Shown: positions 8,167 to 17,828 of the stretch, one piece after another
Position numbering within the stretch: the first letter of the stretch is position 1
Layout: each line of letters opens with the position of its first letter
NCBI GenBank assembly: GCA_946482615.1
Contig: CAMLSF010000001.1
Span: 1 to 64,000 of the forward strand
Source of the DNA: an uncultured Chromatiaceae bacterium
GTDB taxonomy: Bacteria; Pseudomonadota; Gammaproteobacteria; Enterobacterales; Alteromonadaceae
Reading direction: 5' to 3'
Length of the DNA: 64,000 nt
Notes under the pieces: generated by a model
Told to the model about the DNA's origin: nothing
The model's input: only the letters and a program-made list of their open reading frames with translations
Databases searched by the model: none
Program-made: the position numbers and the translations under genes

Positions 8167-11100
8167 CTAGTAACTTAAACTGCTGTAGCCCAACCCCTGC
8201 TGTTTTTGCAGTTTAATTTGTACCGGAATACGTTCTTTTAACGCTTCCACATGGCTGATAATACCTATCATCTTGCCACTGGCATTCAGCTGGTCCAAAG
8301 CGGCTAAAGCGGTTTCCAGCGTATCCGGGTCTAAAGTGCCAAAACCTTCATCCAGAAATAACGACTCAATGCGGGTTTTGTGGCTGACTAAGTCCGACAA
8401 GGCTAAAGCCAAGGCCAGACTGACTAAAAAGCTTTCGCCACCTGATAAAGTTTTCGTATCCCTGCTGGTATCGGCCTGCCAGCTGTCCAGTACTTGTAAC
8501 TCCAGCTCTGCATCGGCTTTACGCGCCAACTGATAACGGCTGTGCAGTTTATCCAGTTGCTGATTGGCTAAGCCCACCAGCTGCAACAAAGTTAACCCCT
8601 GGGCAAAACGACGGAATTTAGCACCATCGGCTGAACCTATTAAGCTGTTGAATTTATGCCATTGCTGCACCAGCTGTTGCTGCTGCTCTATCTGCTGATA
8701 CAACTCTTGTTGTTGCTGTTGTTGCTGTTGATCGCTGTGCAATTGCTGCCGGCATTGGCCCGCCTGCTCCAGCACCCGAAACAACTCTTGCTCCAGCGCT
8801 GCACTTTGCTGCTGCAACTGCTCCAGACTTTGTGCTGTAAGTTGCTGCTGAGCCAATACCTCACGCTGCTGCCTGGCTTGCTCCAGCTGGCTTTGGCAAC
8901 GAATTTTTTCCGCCGCCAGTTTTTCTTTCAGCTCTGTTAATTGCTGGACTTGGTGTTCGGTCAGTAACATAGCTAAAAAGCTGGTTTCGCTGCCAAATTG
9001 CTGTTGTTCCAGTTGTTTTTGCCAGTCCTGCTGCAAGGCTGTCAACTTAAGTTGCAGCTGCTGTAGCTGCGCCTCGCTTTGTTGTTGCTGGCCGGTTTTT
9101 TGCTGCAGTTCAGTCTGTAAGGCCGTGAGTTGTTGCAACACCAGTTCAAGTTCTTGTTGTGGCGCTTCACTTTGCCCCGCCGAAACCGGCGCTAATCCTT
9201 CCTGTTTTAACTTTTCGGACCAATGCTGATACTGCTGATCAGCTTGTTGCAGCAGCAACTGAGCTTTATCCAACTGCTGACTCAGATGCTGTAACTGCTG
9301 TTGCCATTGCTGCCATTGCTTCGCTTGTTCTGACCACTGTTGCCAGGCTCGATCCTGCTGCTGTGGCGCAGGCAACACAAAACCAAAAGGCTGCAACTCC
9401 TGTTGCAACTGCAGTTCCAGTTGCTGTATCTGCCATTGATTTTGCTGCAAAGCCTCGCTCAACTGCTGTTGCTGCTGTTGTTGTTGCGTCAGTTTTTGTT
9501 GCAGCAATTGCTGCTGATGCACCAGTTCATGCTGCTGTTGCTGCCAGAGTTGACGTTTTAGCAGCTGTTGCTCCGTCTGCAGCAATTGATCCAGTGCCTG
9601 TTGTGCCTGCTGCTGAAATTGCTGCAACAAGGCCTTTTTTAAGCTGGCCTGTTGCAGTTGGTGCTGCTCTGCTTCTGGCAGGTTGTGCAGTAAATCAGTC
9701 CATTGTTCACCCTGCAGCCTGATATCTTCGGCCAGTTGTTGCAGCTGGTACTGCTGTGCTTTTTGTTGCTCTTCCAGCTGAACAAGCTTTTCCTTTGCCC
9801 CTTTGCCCTGCTCTTCAACCTGTTTCAGTTCAGCCGTTAAGGCCGCCAGTTCGGTTTCGGTCTGGCTTAAATCCAACGCCTGATAACTGCTAATGGCAGG
9901 ATGAGTGGTGCTGCCACAAAGTGGGCATTCGTCGCCTGGTTGCAGCTTAGCTCTGTGACTGCTGAGTTCGGCAATCAGCTGCTCTTGCTGCACCAGCTTT
10001 TGTTTATCCGCCACTCTGTCGCTATACAACCTGAACTGCTCTCGCAAACCCGCCACTTGTTGCTGCAGCTGCAGGCTGTCGCTTTGTTTTTGTTGTAGTT
10101 CAAGTTGGTCTTTTTGCTGTTGCTGCAATTTTTGCTGTAAAGCAGCGGCAACCCTCAGCAATAACGGATAAGTCTGCAACTTAGTTTTATAATGCTGTAC
10201 TTGCTGTTGCAGTTCTGGCAGTTCAATCGAGAAAGCCGGGGTGCTCTGTTGCAATTGCAGATCCAGTTGCTGTAATTCGACACTTACCTGCTGCAACTGC
10301 TGCTCCAGGTGCTGAGTGTCAGCCTGAACAAGCTGTTTTTGCAGGACCTTTTGTTGCTCTAACCCTTGCTGACGTTGCTGCAATAAAGGTTTCCAACCAG
10401 CCACAGCTGCTGCGAGATCTGCGCCATAAGGTTGTTGTGCAAGCTGTGCTGTTAAGGTCTGCCCCTGTAGCTGCAGTTGCTGAACCTGGTGCTGCACCTG
10501 CAGCTGTATTTGCAGCGCTAAAGCCTGACCTTGCTGCAATTGCAGCCGCTGCTGTTGTTTGAGCCCCTGCAACTGACTGGATTGACGTTCCAGCTGTTCC
10601 TTAGTGTCAGTCACAACAGAACGTTGCTGCTGCAGCTCTTTGTACAAAGGCAACAGCACTGCGGCTTTTTGGTAACTTTGCAATTTGGCCAAAGCGCTTT
10701 GTTGCATCGCCTGTTCTTGCTCAAACTGCTGCTGTTTCAATTCGGCTTGCTGCAGTTGCATTGCCGCCTGCTGTTGCTGCTGACGCCAGGCTAATAAAGG
10801 GGCTTGTTGCTGTTGTTGTGTTTTCAGTTGCTGCGTTTGCTGCTCCAAATCAGCTAACTGCTGCTGCAACAACTGGCGCTGTTCTATATCCAGCAACACC
10901 ACACCTGAAGCTTTGGCCTGCAATAAGTCCAAAGCTGTTTTATGCTGGCGGTTTTGTTCAAACACCTGCATCGAAATCTGGCCATATATCTCAGTGCCGG
11001 TCAGCTCTTCCAATAGTTCAGCACGCTCATTGGCCGGGGCATTTAAAAATGCGGCAAAACCGCCCTGAGCCAACAGCATCGACTTGGTAAAACGGCCAAA

Positions 11101-11526
11101 ATCCAGACCTGTGATCTGTTCAGTCAGCCTGAGCTTTTCGTTGCTTTTATCCGTCAGTATTTCGCCGTCGGCTTTGGCCAGTTCTACTTTGGCTGCCTGC
11201 AAATTGCCGTCCACCGCCCCACGGGAACGGCGCTGGCTCCAGAAGGCGCGGTAACGCTGGTCACGCACCTGAAACTCCACCTCGGCCAGACATTCACTGG
11301 TATGGCGGGTCATCAGCTCATTGCTGCTTTGCGACAAGAGTTTTAAGCGCGGTGTCTGGTGATACAAAGCCAGACAAATAGCATCCAGTATGGTGCTTTT
11401 ACCAGCACCAGTAGGGCCTGTAATAGCAAAGAGGTTGCTTTGGTCAAAAGGCGGCTGGGTAAAATCAATTTTCCATTCGCCTTTGAGTGAATTTAAATTT
11501 TGCAGCCGGACAGATAAAATTTTCAT
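8167..11526 (-). CDS. sbcC: Exonuclease subunit SbcC, glutamine-rich
   Basis: A 1119-residue SMC-like ATPase that with SbcD cleaves DNA hairpins and ends. Walker A GPTGAGKS is at 37-44, the zinc hook CPLC near 533-536, the ABC signature LSGGES near residue 1025 and Walker B SLFLDEGFGTLD near 1055. The two coiled-coil arms are extraordinarily rich in glutamine and leucine, with runs of up to eight Q, encoded by CAG/CAA. The length is close to E. coli SbcC (1048), so the arms are restyled more than expanded. It overlaps sbcD by 4 bases (ATGA). Confidence 0.95.
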   Translation of the reverse strand: MKILSVRLQNLNSLKGEWKIDFTQPPFDQSNLFAITGPTGAGKSTILDAICLALYHQTPRLKLLSQSSNELMTRHTSECLAEVEFQVRDQRYRAFWSQRRSRGAVDGNLQAAKVELAKADGEILTDKSNEKLRLTEQITGLDFGRFTKSMLLAQGGFAAFLNAPANERAELLEELTGTEIYGQISMQVFEQNRQHKTALDLLQAKASGVVLLDIEQRQLLQQQLADLEQQTQQLKTQQQQQAPLLAWRQQQQQAAMQLQQAELKQQQFEQEQAMQQSALAKLQSYQKAAVLLPLYKELQQQRSVVTDTKEQLERQSSQLQGLKQQQRLQLQQGQALALQIQLQVQHQVQQLQLQGQTLTAQLAQQPYGADLAAAVAGWKPLLQQRQQGLEQQKVLQKQLVQADTQHLEQQLQQVSVELQQLDLQLQQSTPAFSIELPELQQQVQHYKTKLQTYPLLLRVAAALQQKLQQQQKDQLELQQKQSDSLQLQQQVAGLREQFRLYSDRVADKQKLVQQEQLIAELSSHRAKLQPGDECPLCGSTTHPAISSYQALDLSQTETELAALTAELKQVEEQGKGAKEKLVQLEEQQKAQQYQLQQLAEDIRLQGEQWTDLLHNLPEAEQHQLQQASLKKALLQQFQQQAQQALDQLLQTEQQLLKRQLWQQQQHELVHQQQLLQQKLTQQQQQQQQLSEALQQNQWQIQQLELQLQQELQPFGFVLPAPQQQDRAWQQWSEQAKQWQQWQQQLQHLSQQLDKAQLLLQQADQQYQHWSEKLKQEGLAPVSAGQSEAPQQELELVLQQLTALQTELQQKTGQQQQSEAQLQQLQLKLTALQQDWQKQLEQQQFGSETSFLAMLLTEHQVQQLTELKEKLAAEKIRCQSQLEQARQQREVLAQQQLTAQSLEQLQQQSAALEQELFRVLEQAGQCRQQLHSDQQQQQQQQELYQQIEQQQQLVQQWHKFNSLIGSADGAKFRRFAQGLTLLQLVGLANQQLDKLHSRYQLARKADAELELQVLDSWQADTSRDTKTLSGGESFLVSLALALALSDLVSHKTRIESLFLDEGFGTLDPDTLETALAALDQLNASGKMIGIISHVEALKERIPVQIKLQKQQGLGYSSLSY

Positions 11527-12767
11527 GGCTGTACCTGCAAATCGGCCTGAGATTCGGGTTGCTCTAACTGCGCCAGAACCTGTTGTAACATCAGCTGAAA
11601 CTCTGCTTTTTCACTGTCACTCAGGTCTTCCGATTCAAACCGGCGCTGTAACACCAGATCCGGTGTCATTTCATGCAAAGATTCCTGCTGTTCTGCAGTT
11701 AAAGCACTGACCGCAGCTGGTCTGGCCCGGCGTAGTTTCAGCAGCTCCACCGGCAAGCCATCCAGTTGCTGTTGCACCTGAGTTTGTAAGTCACTCAGAT
11801 AACCATCACTGCCGGTTAATACCAGCTCCAGCCAGAGTTTTTGTTCAGGTTCTAGTTGAGCCAGTGGTTGTTGTAACAGCGAATGAAGTTCAGGCAAAGT
11901 ACATTTCAGGCTTAAAAGCGGCTGAAAGCAGGGAATAGGCAGTAATTCAATGGCAGGTTCAGCCCTGGTCAAATCCAGTAACACCATGGACTTTTGCTGT
12001 TTGGCTTCATCAAAACTTAACGGGATAGGCGAGCCGCTGTATCTGATATTCGCTTTGCCTCCCACCTGTTGCGCCTGATGGATATGACCCAAAGCTATGT
12101 AATCAAAATCCGGAAAAGCGCTGGCCGGAAAAGCGTCCAGTGAGCCTATATAAATCTCCCGCACCGACTCAGAGCTGCTGGCCCCCACTGTAGTTAAATG
12201 CCCTGTCGCTAACAACGGCAGCTCTAATCCAAGTTCAGCTTTGAGCGCCAAAGCTTTGACAAAACACTGCTGATAACAGTCCGCTATGGCCTGTTGCAAT
12301 TGTTGCTGTTTATCACTGGCCTGCTGGCCACTCTGGCTTTGTAACAGCTCGCGGGCACGCAAAAAGGGTAAAGCCGCCAGAATAGCGCCGGGCTGACCTT
12401 GTTTCGTATTCAGTACCATAAGATGAGATTCTGCAGCGCCCAACCAACCGGGCACCACCTGGGTATGCAAACAAGCCAGCAACTCTTTGCCTTCCTGCAG
12501 CACAGCCACAGAATCGTGATTGCCGCCCAGCAGCACCAACTGACAACCAGTCGGCTGTAAATCAACAATCAACTGATGATACAACTCGCGGGCATAACTG
12601 GCTGGAGTGGCAGTATCAAAAATATCCCCTGCCACTATCAGGGCATCCACCTGATGCACTTCAATTTGTTGCTTCAGCCAGCCAAACAAAGCTTTGTGCT
12701 CATCTGCCCTGCTTTTGCCAATAAAATGCTGGCCTAAATGCCAGTCGGAACTGTGAAGAATACGCAT
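11523..12767 (-). CDS. sbcD: Exonuclease subunit SbcD
   Basis: A 414-residue calcineurin-like phosphoesterase and nuclease subunit of the SbcCD (Mre11-Rad50) complex. Metal motifs are DWH at 8-10, GDIFD at 47-51, GNHD near 80-83 and GHIHQ in the middle. The C-terminal region carries the capping and SbcC-binding parts and is also Q-rich. It is the first gene of the sbcDC pair and is translationally coupled to sbcC. A hairpin (12788-12814) lies in its leader region. Confidence 0.95.
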   Translation of the reverse strand: MRILHSSDWHLGQHFIGKSRADEHKALFGWLKQQIEVHQVDALIVAGDIFDTATPASYARELYHQLIVDLQPTGCQLVLLGGNHDSVAVLQEGKELLACLHTQVVPGWLGAAESHLMVLNTKQGQPGAILAALPFLRARELLQSQSGQQASDKQQQLQQAIADCYQQCFVKALALKAELGLELPLLATGHLTTVGASSSESVREIYIGSLDAFPASAFPDFDYIALGHIHQAQQVGGKANIRYSGSPIPLSFDEAKQQKSMVLLDLTRAEPAIELLPIPCFQPLLSLKCTLPELHSLLQQPLAQLEPEQKLWLELVLTGSDGYLSDLQTQVQQQLDGLPVELLKLRRARPAAVSALTAEQQESLHEMTPDLVLQRRFESEDLSDSEKAEFQLMLQQVLAQLEQPESQADLQVQP

Positions 12768-12840
12768 AAAAACTGAAAAGCCGCCGCGCTATGCCGGAAT
12801 AGGGCCAGCATAGCACAGGGCCCCTGGTTTCATAAGTGAG

Positions 12841-13842
12841 TTAGCTGGCGTCAAACAGCAGCACAGCATCCAGCACTGTTTCACTGACCTGCCGGTAAAA
12901 CTGCGGATCGATATTGTCTGCTGTATCGGTCGGCTGGTGATAGTGGGCATGATCCGGCACACCAAAATAGACAAAAGGCACAGCTCTTTTATGGAATTCT
13001 CTGTGATCTGAACTGAAGGTCCAGTCCTGATGGGTGCCGACCAGCCAGGCTGGCCTGTCATAACCCAACAATAACCGTACTGAACTTTGTTGCTGCAGTT
13101 GCTCTAAGGGTTGTTCCAGTTGGGGGTAATGGTAAGAACCCACAGCAATCAACTGCTGCCGGGTATTCTGACTTAACATATCCATATTGATATTCAGCTT
13201 AATCTGTTCTGGTTTGAGCAGCTGTTGTTCAAACAACATACGGGCCCCCCACATGCCGGTTTCTTCGTTATCCAAAGCGGCAAACCACAAGGTATGACGG
13301 GGTGGGTGCTGTTTAAAATAACGCGCCATAGCCAATAAAGCAGCGACCCCAGACGCATTGTCGTCTGCGCCATAATAAATTTGGCCCTGATGCAGCCCTA
13401 AATGGTCGTAATGCGCTGTCAGCACCAGCGCAGGTAAACCAGGATCCGTGCCTTCAATCCGGCCCAACACATTCGCAGCTCCTTGCATCAGTTGGGCTTT
13501 GCCTGTGGTCGGCTGATAAGGTTGTAAATAACCCTGGCTGCCTGCCGGCAACAAAGCTATTTCTGTAAACTGTGCAACCAGCCATTGCTGGGCTTTGGCG
13601 CCACCTTCCTGACCTGTGCCGCGGCCCGCCAGTTCTTCAGACGCCAGATAGCGCAGATCGGCCATTTGCCGTGCAAAATCCAGCCGCTCTGGCATAGTGT
13701 TGACGGACGGCTTTGGCTGAGCCAACAGACGTTTTTGCTCCATCTGCGCCATTTGCTCTAACAGATAAGGATGAAAAGCATAACCCAGGCCTGCTGCGAC
13801 AAAGAACAGCCAAAGCCAGAGCGGAATACGGAATAATTTCAT
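12841..13842 (-). CDS. M28 family zinc peptidase, membrane-anchored or exported
   Basis: A 333-residue aminopeptidase-type hydrolase. An N-terminal hydrophobic segment (about 5-24) acts as signal anchor or signal peptide, followed by HYDHLG (first metal His and Asp), GADDNASG (bridging Asp) and DNEETG (catalytic Glu pair), all standard for co-catalytic dizinc M28 peptidases. A late HYHQPTDTADNID carries the last His ligand. It probably removes N-terminal residues from peptides in the periplasm. The gene is upstream of sbcD with a 73-base gap. Confidence 0.88.
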   Translation of the reverse strand: MKLFRIPLWLWLFFVAAGLGYAFHPYLLEQMAQMEQKRLLAQPKPSVNTMPERLDFARQMADLRYLASEELAGRGTGQEGGAKAQQWLVAQFTEIALLPAGSQGYLQPYQPTTGKAQLMQGAANVLGRIEGTDPGLPALVLTAHYDHLGLHQGQIYYGADDNASGVAALLAMARYFKQHPPRHTLWFAALDNEETGMWGARMLFEQQLLKPEQIKLNINMDMLSQNTRQQLIAVGSYHYPQLEQPLEQLQQQSSVRLLLGYDRPAWLVGTHQDWTFSSDHREFHKRAVPFVYFGVPDHAHYHQPTDTADNIDPQFYRQVSETVLDAVLLFDAS

Positions 13843-13998
13843 AACTATCCTGAGAAGCCAAAAAAATAAAGCAGCAGACTAGCGCAAACTGCATCAGCTC
13901 ACCAGTCAAAGGCTTTGAAAGATCTGATATTTTCTGTCGCCCGATCCAAGCTTTGAGTGGTAAAATCCATTTTTCCCCGCACTGATCCAGAGAATTTT

Positions 13999-14880
13999 AT
14001 GCCACAGAGCCGTAACGCGTCATTTTGGTGGGCCATTGCCAGTGTTCTGGTTGCTATGGTGGTGATCCAATCCGGCGCATCTTTAGCCAAAACCTTGTTT
14101 CCTGTGATTGGGCCTGAGGGTACCACTGCTTTGCGGGTGGGTTTTGCGGCTTTGATCTTGTCTTTAGTTTTTCAGCCCTGGAAAAAATGGCCCGCCAAAC
14201 AAGACCAAAAAGCCTTGTGGTTTTATGGCATCAGCTTAGGTGGCATGAACCTGATGTTTTATCTGGCGATTGAACGTATTCCTCTGGGAATAGCAGTAGC
14301 ATTGGAATTCACCGGGCCTTTGGCTGTGGCGCTGCTGTCGTCCAAACGTAAACTGGATTTACTTTGGGTGGCTTTAGCTATGGCAGGCATAGCTCTGCTG
14401 TTGCCCTGGCAAACCGAAGCCACAAGGTTAGACCCGCTGGGCGTGGCTTTAGCTTTAGGCGCAGGCGCCTGTTGGGCTGGTTACATCATTTTTGGTCAGA
14501 AAACCGGTGGCGCTTTGCATGGCGGCACAGCGGTCGCCTTAGGTATGGCAGTGGCCGCCTTGTTTTTGTTTCCTATAGGTTTAGCTTCGGCTGGCAGCAC
14601 GCTATTTAGCTGGAGCGTCTTGCCTTTTGCTTTTGCTGTAGCCTTGCTCTCCAGCGCTATTCCGTACAGCCTGGAGATGGTCGCACTCAAACGTTTGCCT
14701 GCTCAGAGTTTCAGTATTTTAATGAGCTTAGAACCTGCTATTGCAGCTCTGGCCGGACTGATTATTCTGGCTGAGCAACTTAGCCTGTTGCAGTGGCTGG
14801 CTATTTTTTCTGTGATAGCTGCGTCCTTAGGCAGCAGTCTGACGGCAGGGAAAAAACCTGTGAGCGAGGTGGCGTCATAA
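13999..14880 (+). CDS. rhtA: RhtA-type EamA exporter (threonine/homoserine efflux)
   Basis: A 293-residue inner-membrane protein with about ten transmembrane helices formed by two EamA repeats. Long stretches match E. coli RhtA: GASLAKTLFP, YGISLGGMN, PLGIAVALEFTGPLAVAL, ALALGAGACWA and IPYSLEMVAL. RhtA exports threonine, homoserine and other amino acids. The ATG at 13999 (MPQSRN) aligns with the RhtA start; the ORF extends 14 codons further upstream without support. Confidence 0.88.
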   Translation: MPQSRNASFWWAIASVLVAMVVIQSGASLAKTLFPVIGPEGTTALRVGFAALILSLVFQPWKKWPAKQDQKALWFYGISLGGMNLMFYLAIERIPLGIAVALEFTGPLAVALLSSKRKLDLLWVALAMAGIALLLPWQTEATRLDPLGVALALGAGACWAGYIIFGQKTGGALHGGTAVALGMAVAALFLFPIGLASAGSTLFSWSVLPFAFAVALLSSAIPYSLEMVALKRLPAQSFSILMSLEPAIAALAGLIILAEQLSLLQWLAIFSVIAASLGSSLTAGKKPVSEVAS

Positions 14881-14979
14881 AAACCCGGCTTATAAAAAAT
14901 AGCCTGATAAAATAGCATTGTGATTCCAACAGATCCTGTTCTATGCTGAATTTCAGACGTAACGCAGGATTAGTTGTCA

Positions 14980-15849
14980 ATGCAAAAATCGCTGATTATT
15001 CCGCTGTTTGGATTAGCCCTGGCTTTCCCTTGTGCTGCTGTGCAGAAATTTATCTGGCTGACCGACAGCAGTATCCATCAGAACCCAAACCACTATCGTC
15101 AGGCTCTGGATGTCAATGGCTTAACGTTAAAGCTATTGATGCAGGATGTGACTGCTTTTCAGGCTGAGCCAGTGCAGGCCACCACAGATCGGGCTATGGC
15201 GATGCTGAAAACAGAAGCATCCTCCTGTGCAGGCAACAGAGTCAAAAACGCAGAACGTTTAAGCTTCAGTTACGCTACAGCTATTCCTCACACTGTATTT
15301 CCGGGCTTGCGGCTTTACAGCAAAACATCGTCCAAAACGACCCAGTATCTGCAACAACAACTGAATGACCAGCAGAAAATCAGTTTGCAACAGTTGCTGG
15401 ATAGCGATAATGAACTGCATTTTGCAGTGGGTGGTGGCCGCTCTTATGGCGACAAACTGGATACATTACTGCAACAACCCCAGTGGCAGGAAAAGTTTTG
15501 GCAACGCCGCTCTATCGACATGTCCGCCGGACTGATTGATATGCTGCTGCAAGACAGAGTCGATTTGCTGATTGAATACCCCAATGTGATGCAACACTAT
15601 CTGGCTCAATACAGCGACAGCACAGAGCTGACAAGTTTTAGCATAGAAGAAGCTGAACCTTATATGCTGGGCTATATCCTTTGCGCTAAAACACCGGAAG
15701 GCAAAGAGTTAACCCAGTTTTTCCAGCAGCGCCTGAAGCAAGTCTCGCAGCAGAAAAGCTATCTGGATGCGCATTTAGGCTGGGTCGATGTGGCAGACCG
15801 AACTCAACTGACAGAACTCTATAATCAGGTATTTGGCACCTCATTCTGA
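14980..15849 (+). CDS. Periplasmic substrate-binding-like protein (TIGR02285-like)
   Basis: A 289-residue exported protein with a short signal peptide ending near FPCAAV. The fold is that of the extracellular solute-binding family 3: VQATTDRAMAML, an SYATAIPHTVFPGLRL strand and a hinge, then the DRVDLLIEYP segment. Such stand-alone proteins without ABC transporter genes are common in Alteromonadales and have no assigned role. The ATG at 14980 has AGGA 10 bases upstream; TTG at 14974 is the alternative. The next gene starts 15 bases after the stop. Confidence 0.7.
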   Translation: MQKSLIIPLFGLALAFPCAAVQKFIWLTDSSIHQNPNHYRQALDVNGLTLKLLMQDVTAFQAEPVQATTDRAMAMLKTEASSCAGNRVKNAERLSFSYATAIPHTVFPGLRLYSKTSSKTTQYLQQQLNDQQKISLQQLLDSDNELHFAVGGGRSYGDKLDTLLQQPQWQEKFWQRRSIDMSAGLIDMLLQDRVDLLIEYPNVMQHYLAQYSDSTELTSFSIEEAEPYMLGYILCAKTPEGKELTQFFQQRLKQVSQQKSYLDAHLGWVDVADRTQLTELYNQVFGTSF

Positions 15850-15864
15850 TCTTTGTGGAGTGGT

Positions 15865-16677
15865 ATGCGTTTATTAGCGGTGTTGTTACTGATCTCCGGC
15901 TTTGCATCGGCCAATGGCACTATGCAGCTTGATGGTATTGAAGACTTCTCCAAAGCAGAACAGCAAAAGCTCAGGCTCTGGCTGGAACAAAGCTTTCACG
16001 CCGCCAATCAGTTGCTGGGCCCTTATCCATTTTTCACTCAGGTCTCTTTGTCGCGCCGCACAGCCAGCGAACCCGTGCCCTGGGCTTACACCCAACGTAT
16101 GGACCAACAGCAGGTGTTTTTTCAGGTGGACAGCAGTTTTGATTTGACTGCATTTCAGCAAGACTGGACAGCAGCTCATGAATTCAGTCATCTGGCCTTA
16201 CCATTGCTGGACAGAGAAGACTTATGGTTTGCCGAAGGTTTTGCCAGTTATATGCAATACCAGGTGTTGCAGCAACAGCAGCAATTGACGGGCAGTCCGG
16301 CGTCCTGGTACCGGCAAAAATTACAGCAGGTCGCACCTTTATTGCAGGCTTCAGAGCTGGCGTTGGTAGTGCAATTAAAACTCTGGCTACAACAAAGACG
16401 TTATAAAGCAGCCTATTGGGGCAGCACATTGTTTTTTATTGAAGCCAACCAGAAGCTGGAACAACAAAACACCAGCCTGCCCAAATTGATACAACGTTAT
16501 CAGCGACAGAATCGCCTGAAAGATAAAAACCTGCAGCAATTAATCAGCTCATTGGATGCGCTGCTGCATAGCCCGGTATTCGGCCCTTTACTGCAGAAAT
16601 ACCAGCAACAAGCAGCTCAAGAGGTATGGCGTCAGCATCCGGCTTATTTTGAACAGATCAAAAGCACTGCGGGCTGA
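15865..16677 (+). CDS. Exported gluzincin-type metallopeptidase
   Basis: A 270-residue protein with a signal peptide (MRLL to SANG). The zinc motif HEFSH (in TAAHEFSHLALP) and a downstream WFAEGFASYMQ with the third ligand Glu form the pattern of M1-like gluzincins, though the protein is much shorter than true M1 aminopeptidases and resembles minimal peptidase-MA domains. The C-terminal half is Q-rich and helical. Start ATG 15865 is preceded by GGAG; a TTG 12 bases upstream is less likely. It follows the binding-like protein closely and may share its transcript. Confidence 0.75.
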   Translation: MRLLAVLLLISGFASANGTMQLDGIEDFSKAEQQKLRLWLEQSFHAANQLLGPYPFFTQVSLSRRTASEPVPWAYTQRMDQQQVFFQVDSSFDLTAFQQDWTAAHEFSHLALPLLDREDLWFAEGFASYMQYQVLQQQQQLTGSPASWYRQKLQQVAPLLQASELALVVQLKLWLQQRRYKAAYWGSTLFFIEANQKLEQQNTSLPKLIQRYQRQNRLKDKNLQQLISSLDALLHSPVFGPLLQKYQQQAAQEVWRQHPAYFEQIKSTAG

Positions 16678-16826
16678 AAACTTCCCTGATTGATACAGCT
16701 CAGCTTTTTTTCATTTTTTCGCTCTTATTTGTGGTTTTTCCCTTTTCAGGCATTGTGAAAGCTCGTGATCCTCAGTTAATTTAGAGACTTGAGTTTTACA
16801 TTACTATTTATGCAGGTTTTATCGAT

Positions 16827-17657
16827 ATGCAGCCAGTTGAGGAACATAGACCAGAATTAACTTTGGCAGCAGATTTAACACCTCAACAGAAATTACAAAC
16901 TCGCCAGCAGTGTTTTTATGGCTGTATATTCTGCGGCTCTCCTGTTTTTCGCTACTACCAGCAACCCAATTGCCTGTCTGCAGTGCTGATCTGTCCCTTG
17001 CATGCGAAACAATTGCGCAGCGCTTTCCTGAGCCGCAATACCTTAGTGGAACGTATCAGCCAGCCTTTTAACCAACAACGTATCAATAAACCAGGTTTTA
17101 GTTTTGATCCGAACCGCAGAGTACAAGTCTCTGTCGGAATGAATACTGTTTATGCCGACTTTATTCCTGGTGATCATGAGCAGTATTGTATCTGGGTCAA
17201 TGGCCAGGAGTTTTTTACCCTGCACTCAGAATCTGGCTGGCTATGTTTTTCTTTTATGATGTCGGATGCCTCAGGACAGACACTGCTCAAAGTAGAAAAA
17301 GGCGAGCTGCAACAAAGCCCTGAACACTGGGAATACAGCTATGAAGTCAATACCCTGAAGATCAGAGATCAGCAACGCCGCTTACAGTTTACCGCCCAAC
17401 TTTGCAATGACAGAGTCTTGCTGACCAAAGGGCATTTTGTTGATCAGTCTGGTGATGGTTTTGTAGTCGAAGGCAATAGAGTCATCGCCATGCTGGATGG
17501 CCAAAAAGGTGGACAGTATATGCATCGCATCGAGCCTGGACGCTACAAAGGCGGCTGGGCTTTATTTAATAAAATCCGCCACCCGGATTTGGTTATGCCC
17601 GGAAATTTCGCTTTTGTTTGTGCGGCAAAACGTAAGTATTCTGGTACTGAGCGCTGA
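16827..17657 (+). CDS. HNH-like zinc domain protein with unknown C-terminal domain
   Basis: A 276-residue protein I cannot assign. The N-terminal part (about 25-75) has YGCIFCGSP and later LICPLHAKQL, the two Cys pairs of an HNH endonuclease scaffold. The His that should follow the first pair is replaced (FRYYQQPN), and the last His pair is reduced to one. After residue 90 comes a beta-rich domain with HWEYSYEVNTLKI and GDGFVVEGNRV, resembling the second domain of some stand-alone bacterial HNH proteins. If the nuclease site is really lost, it may only bind DNA. Confidence 0.5.
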   Translation: MQPVEEHRPELTLAADLTPQQKLQTRQQCFYGCIFCGSPVFRYYQQPNCLSAVLICPLHAKQLRSAFLSRNTLVERISQPFNQQRINKPGFSFDPNRRVQVSVGMNTVYADFIPGDHEQYCIWVNGQEFFTLHSESGWLCFSFMMSDASGQTLLKVEKGELQQSPEHWEYSYEVNTLKIRDQQRRLQFTAQLCNDRVLLTKGHFVDQSGDGFVVEGNRVIAMLDGQKGGQYMHRIEPGRYKGGWALFNKIRHPDLVMPGNFAFVCAAKRKYSGTER

Positions 17658-17828
17658 GGTTGTTTATTGTCCATGTAATCTGGCGTAAATATACCGACAC
17701 GAATAAGTTCTGAACCTGTTCGGTCTGAACAAGCCAAAACAACAAACTTAGCATACACTGGCGGAAGATCCTCAGGGAAATAAGGCGTTTAGTGCCAGTC
17801 TTATAGCGCAGTCAAATGGAGAGATAGA

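Noticed and set aside
9159..9722. 187-residue plus-strand Ala/Val-rich frame inside sbcC (and several Leu-rich ones)
   Set aside because: They are shadows of the CAG/CTG-rich sbcC code on the opposite strand.
8600..10900. A repeat array or CRISPR from the dense CTGTTG/CAACAG repeats
   Set aside because: The repeats are codons for Gln and Leu with no regular spacer units; no CRISPR array was seen anywhere in the window.
12788..12814. Intrinsic terminator between the M28 peptidase and sbcD genes
   Set aside because: The GCTATGC/GCATAGC hairpin is followed by eight G/C bases before any T, so it is not a standard terminator.
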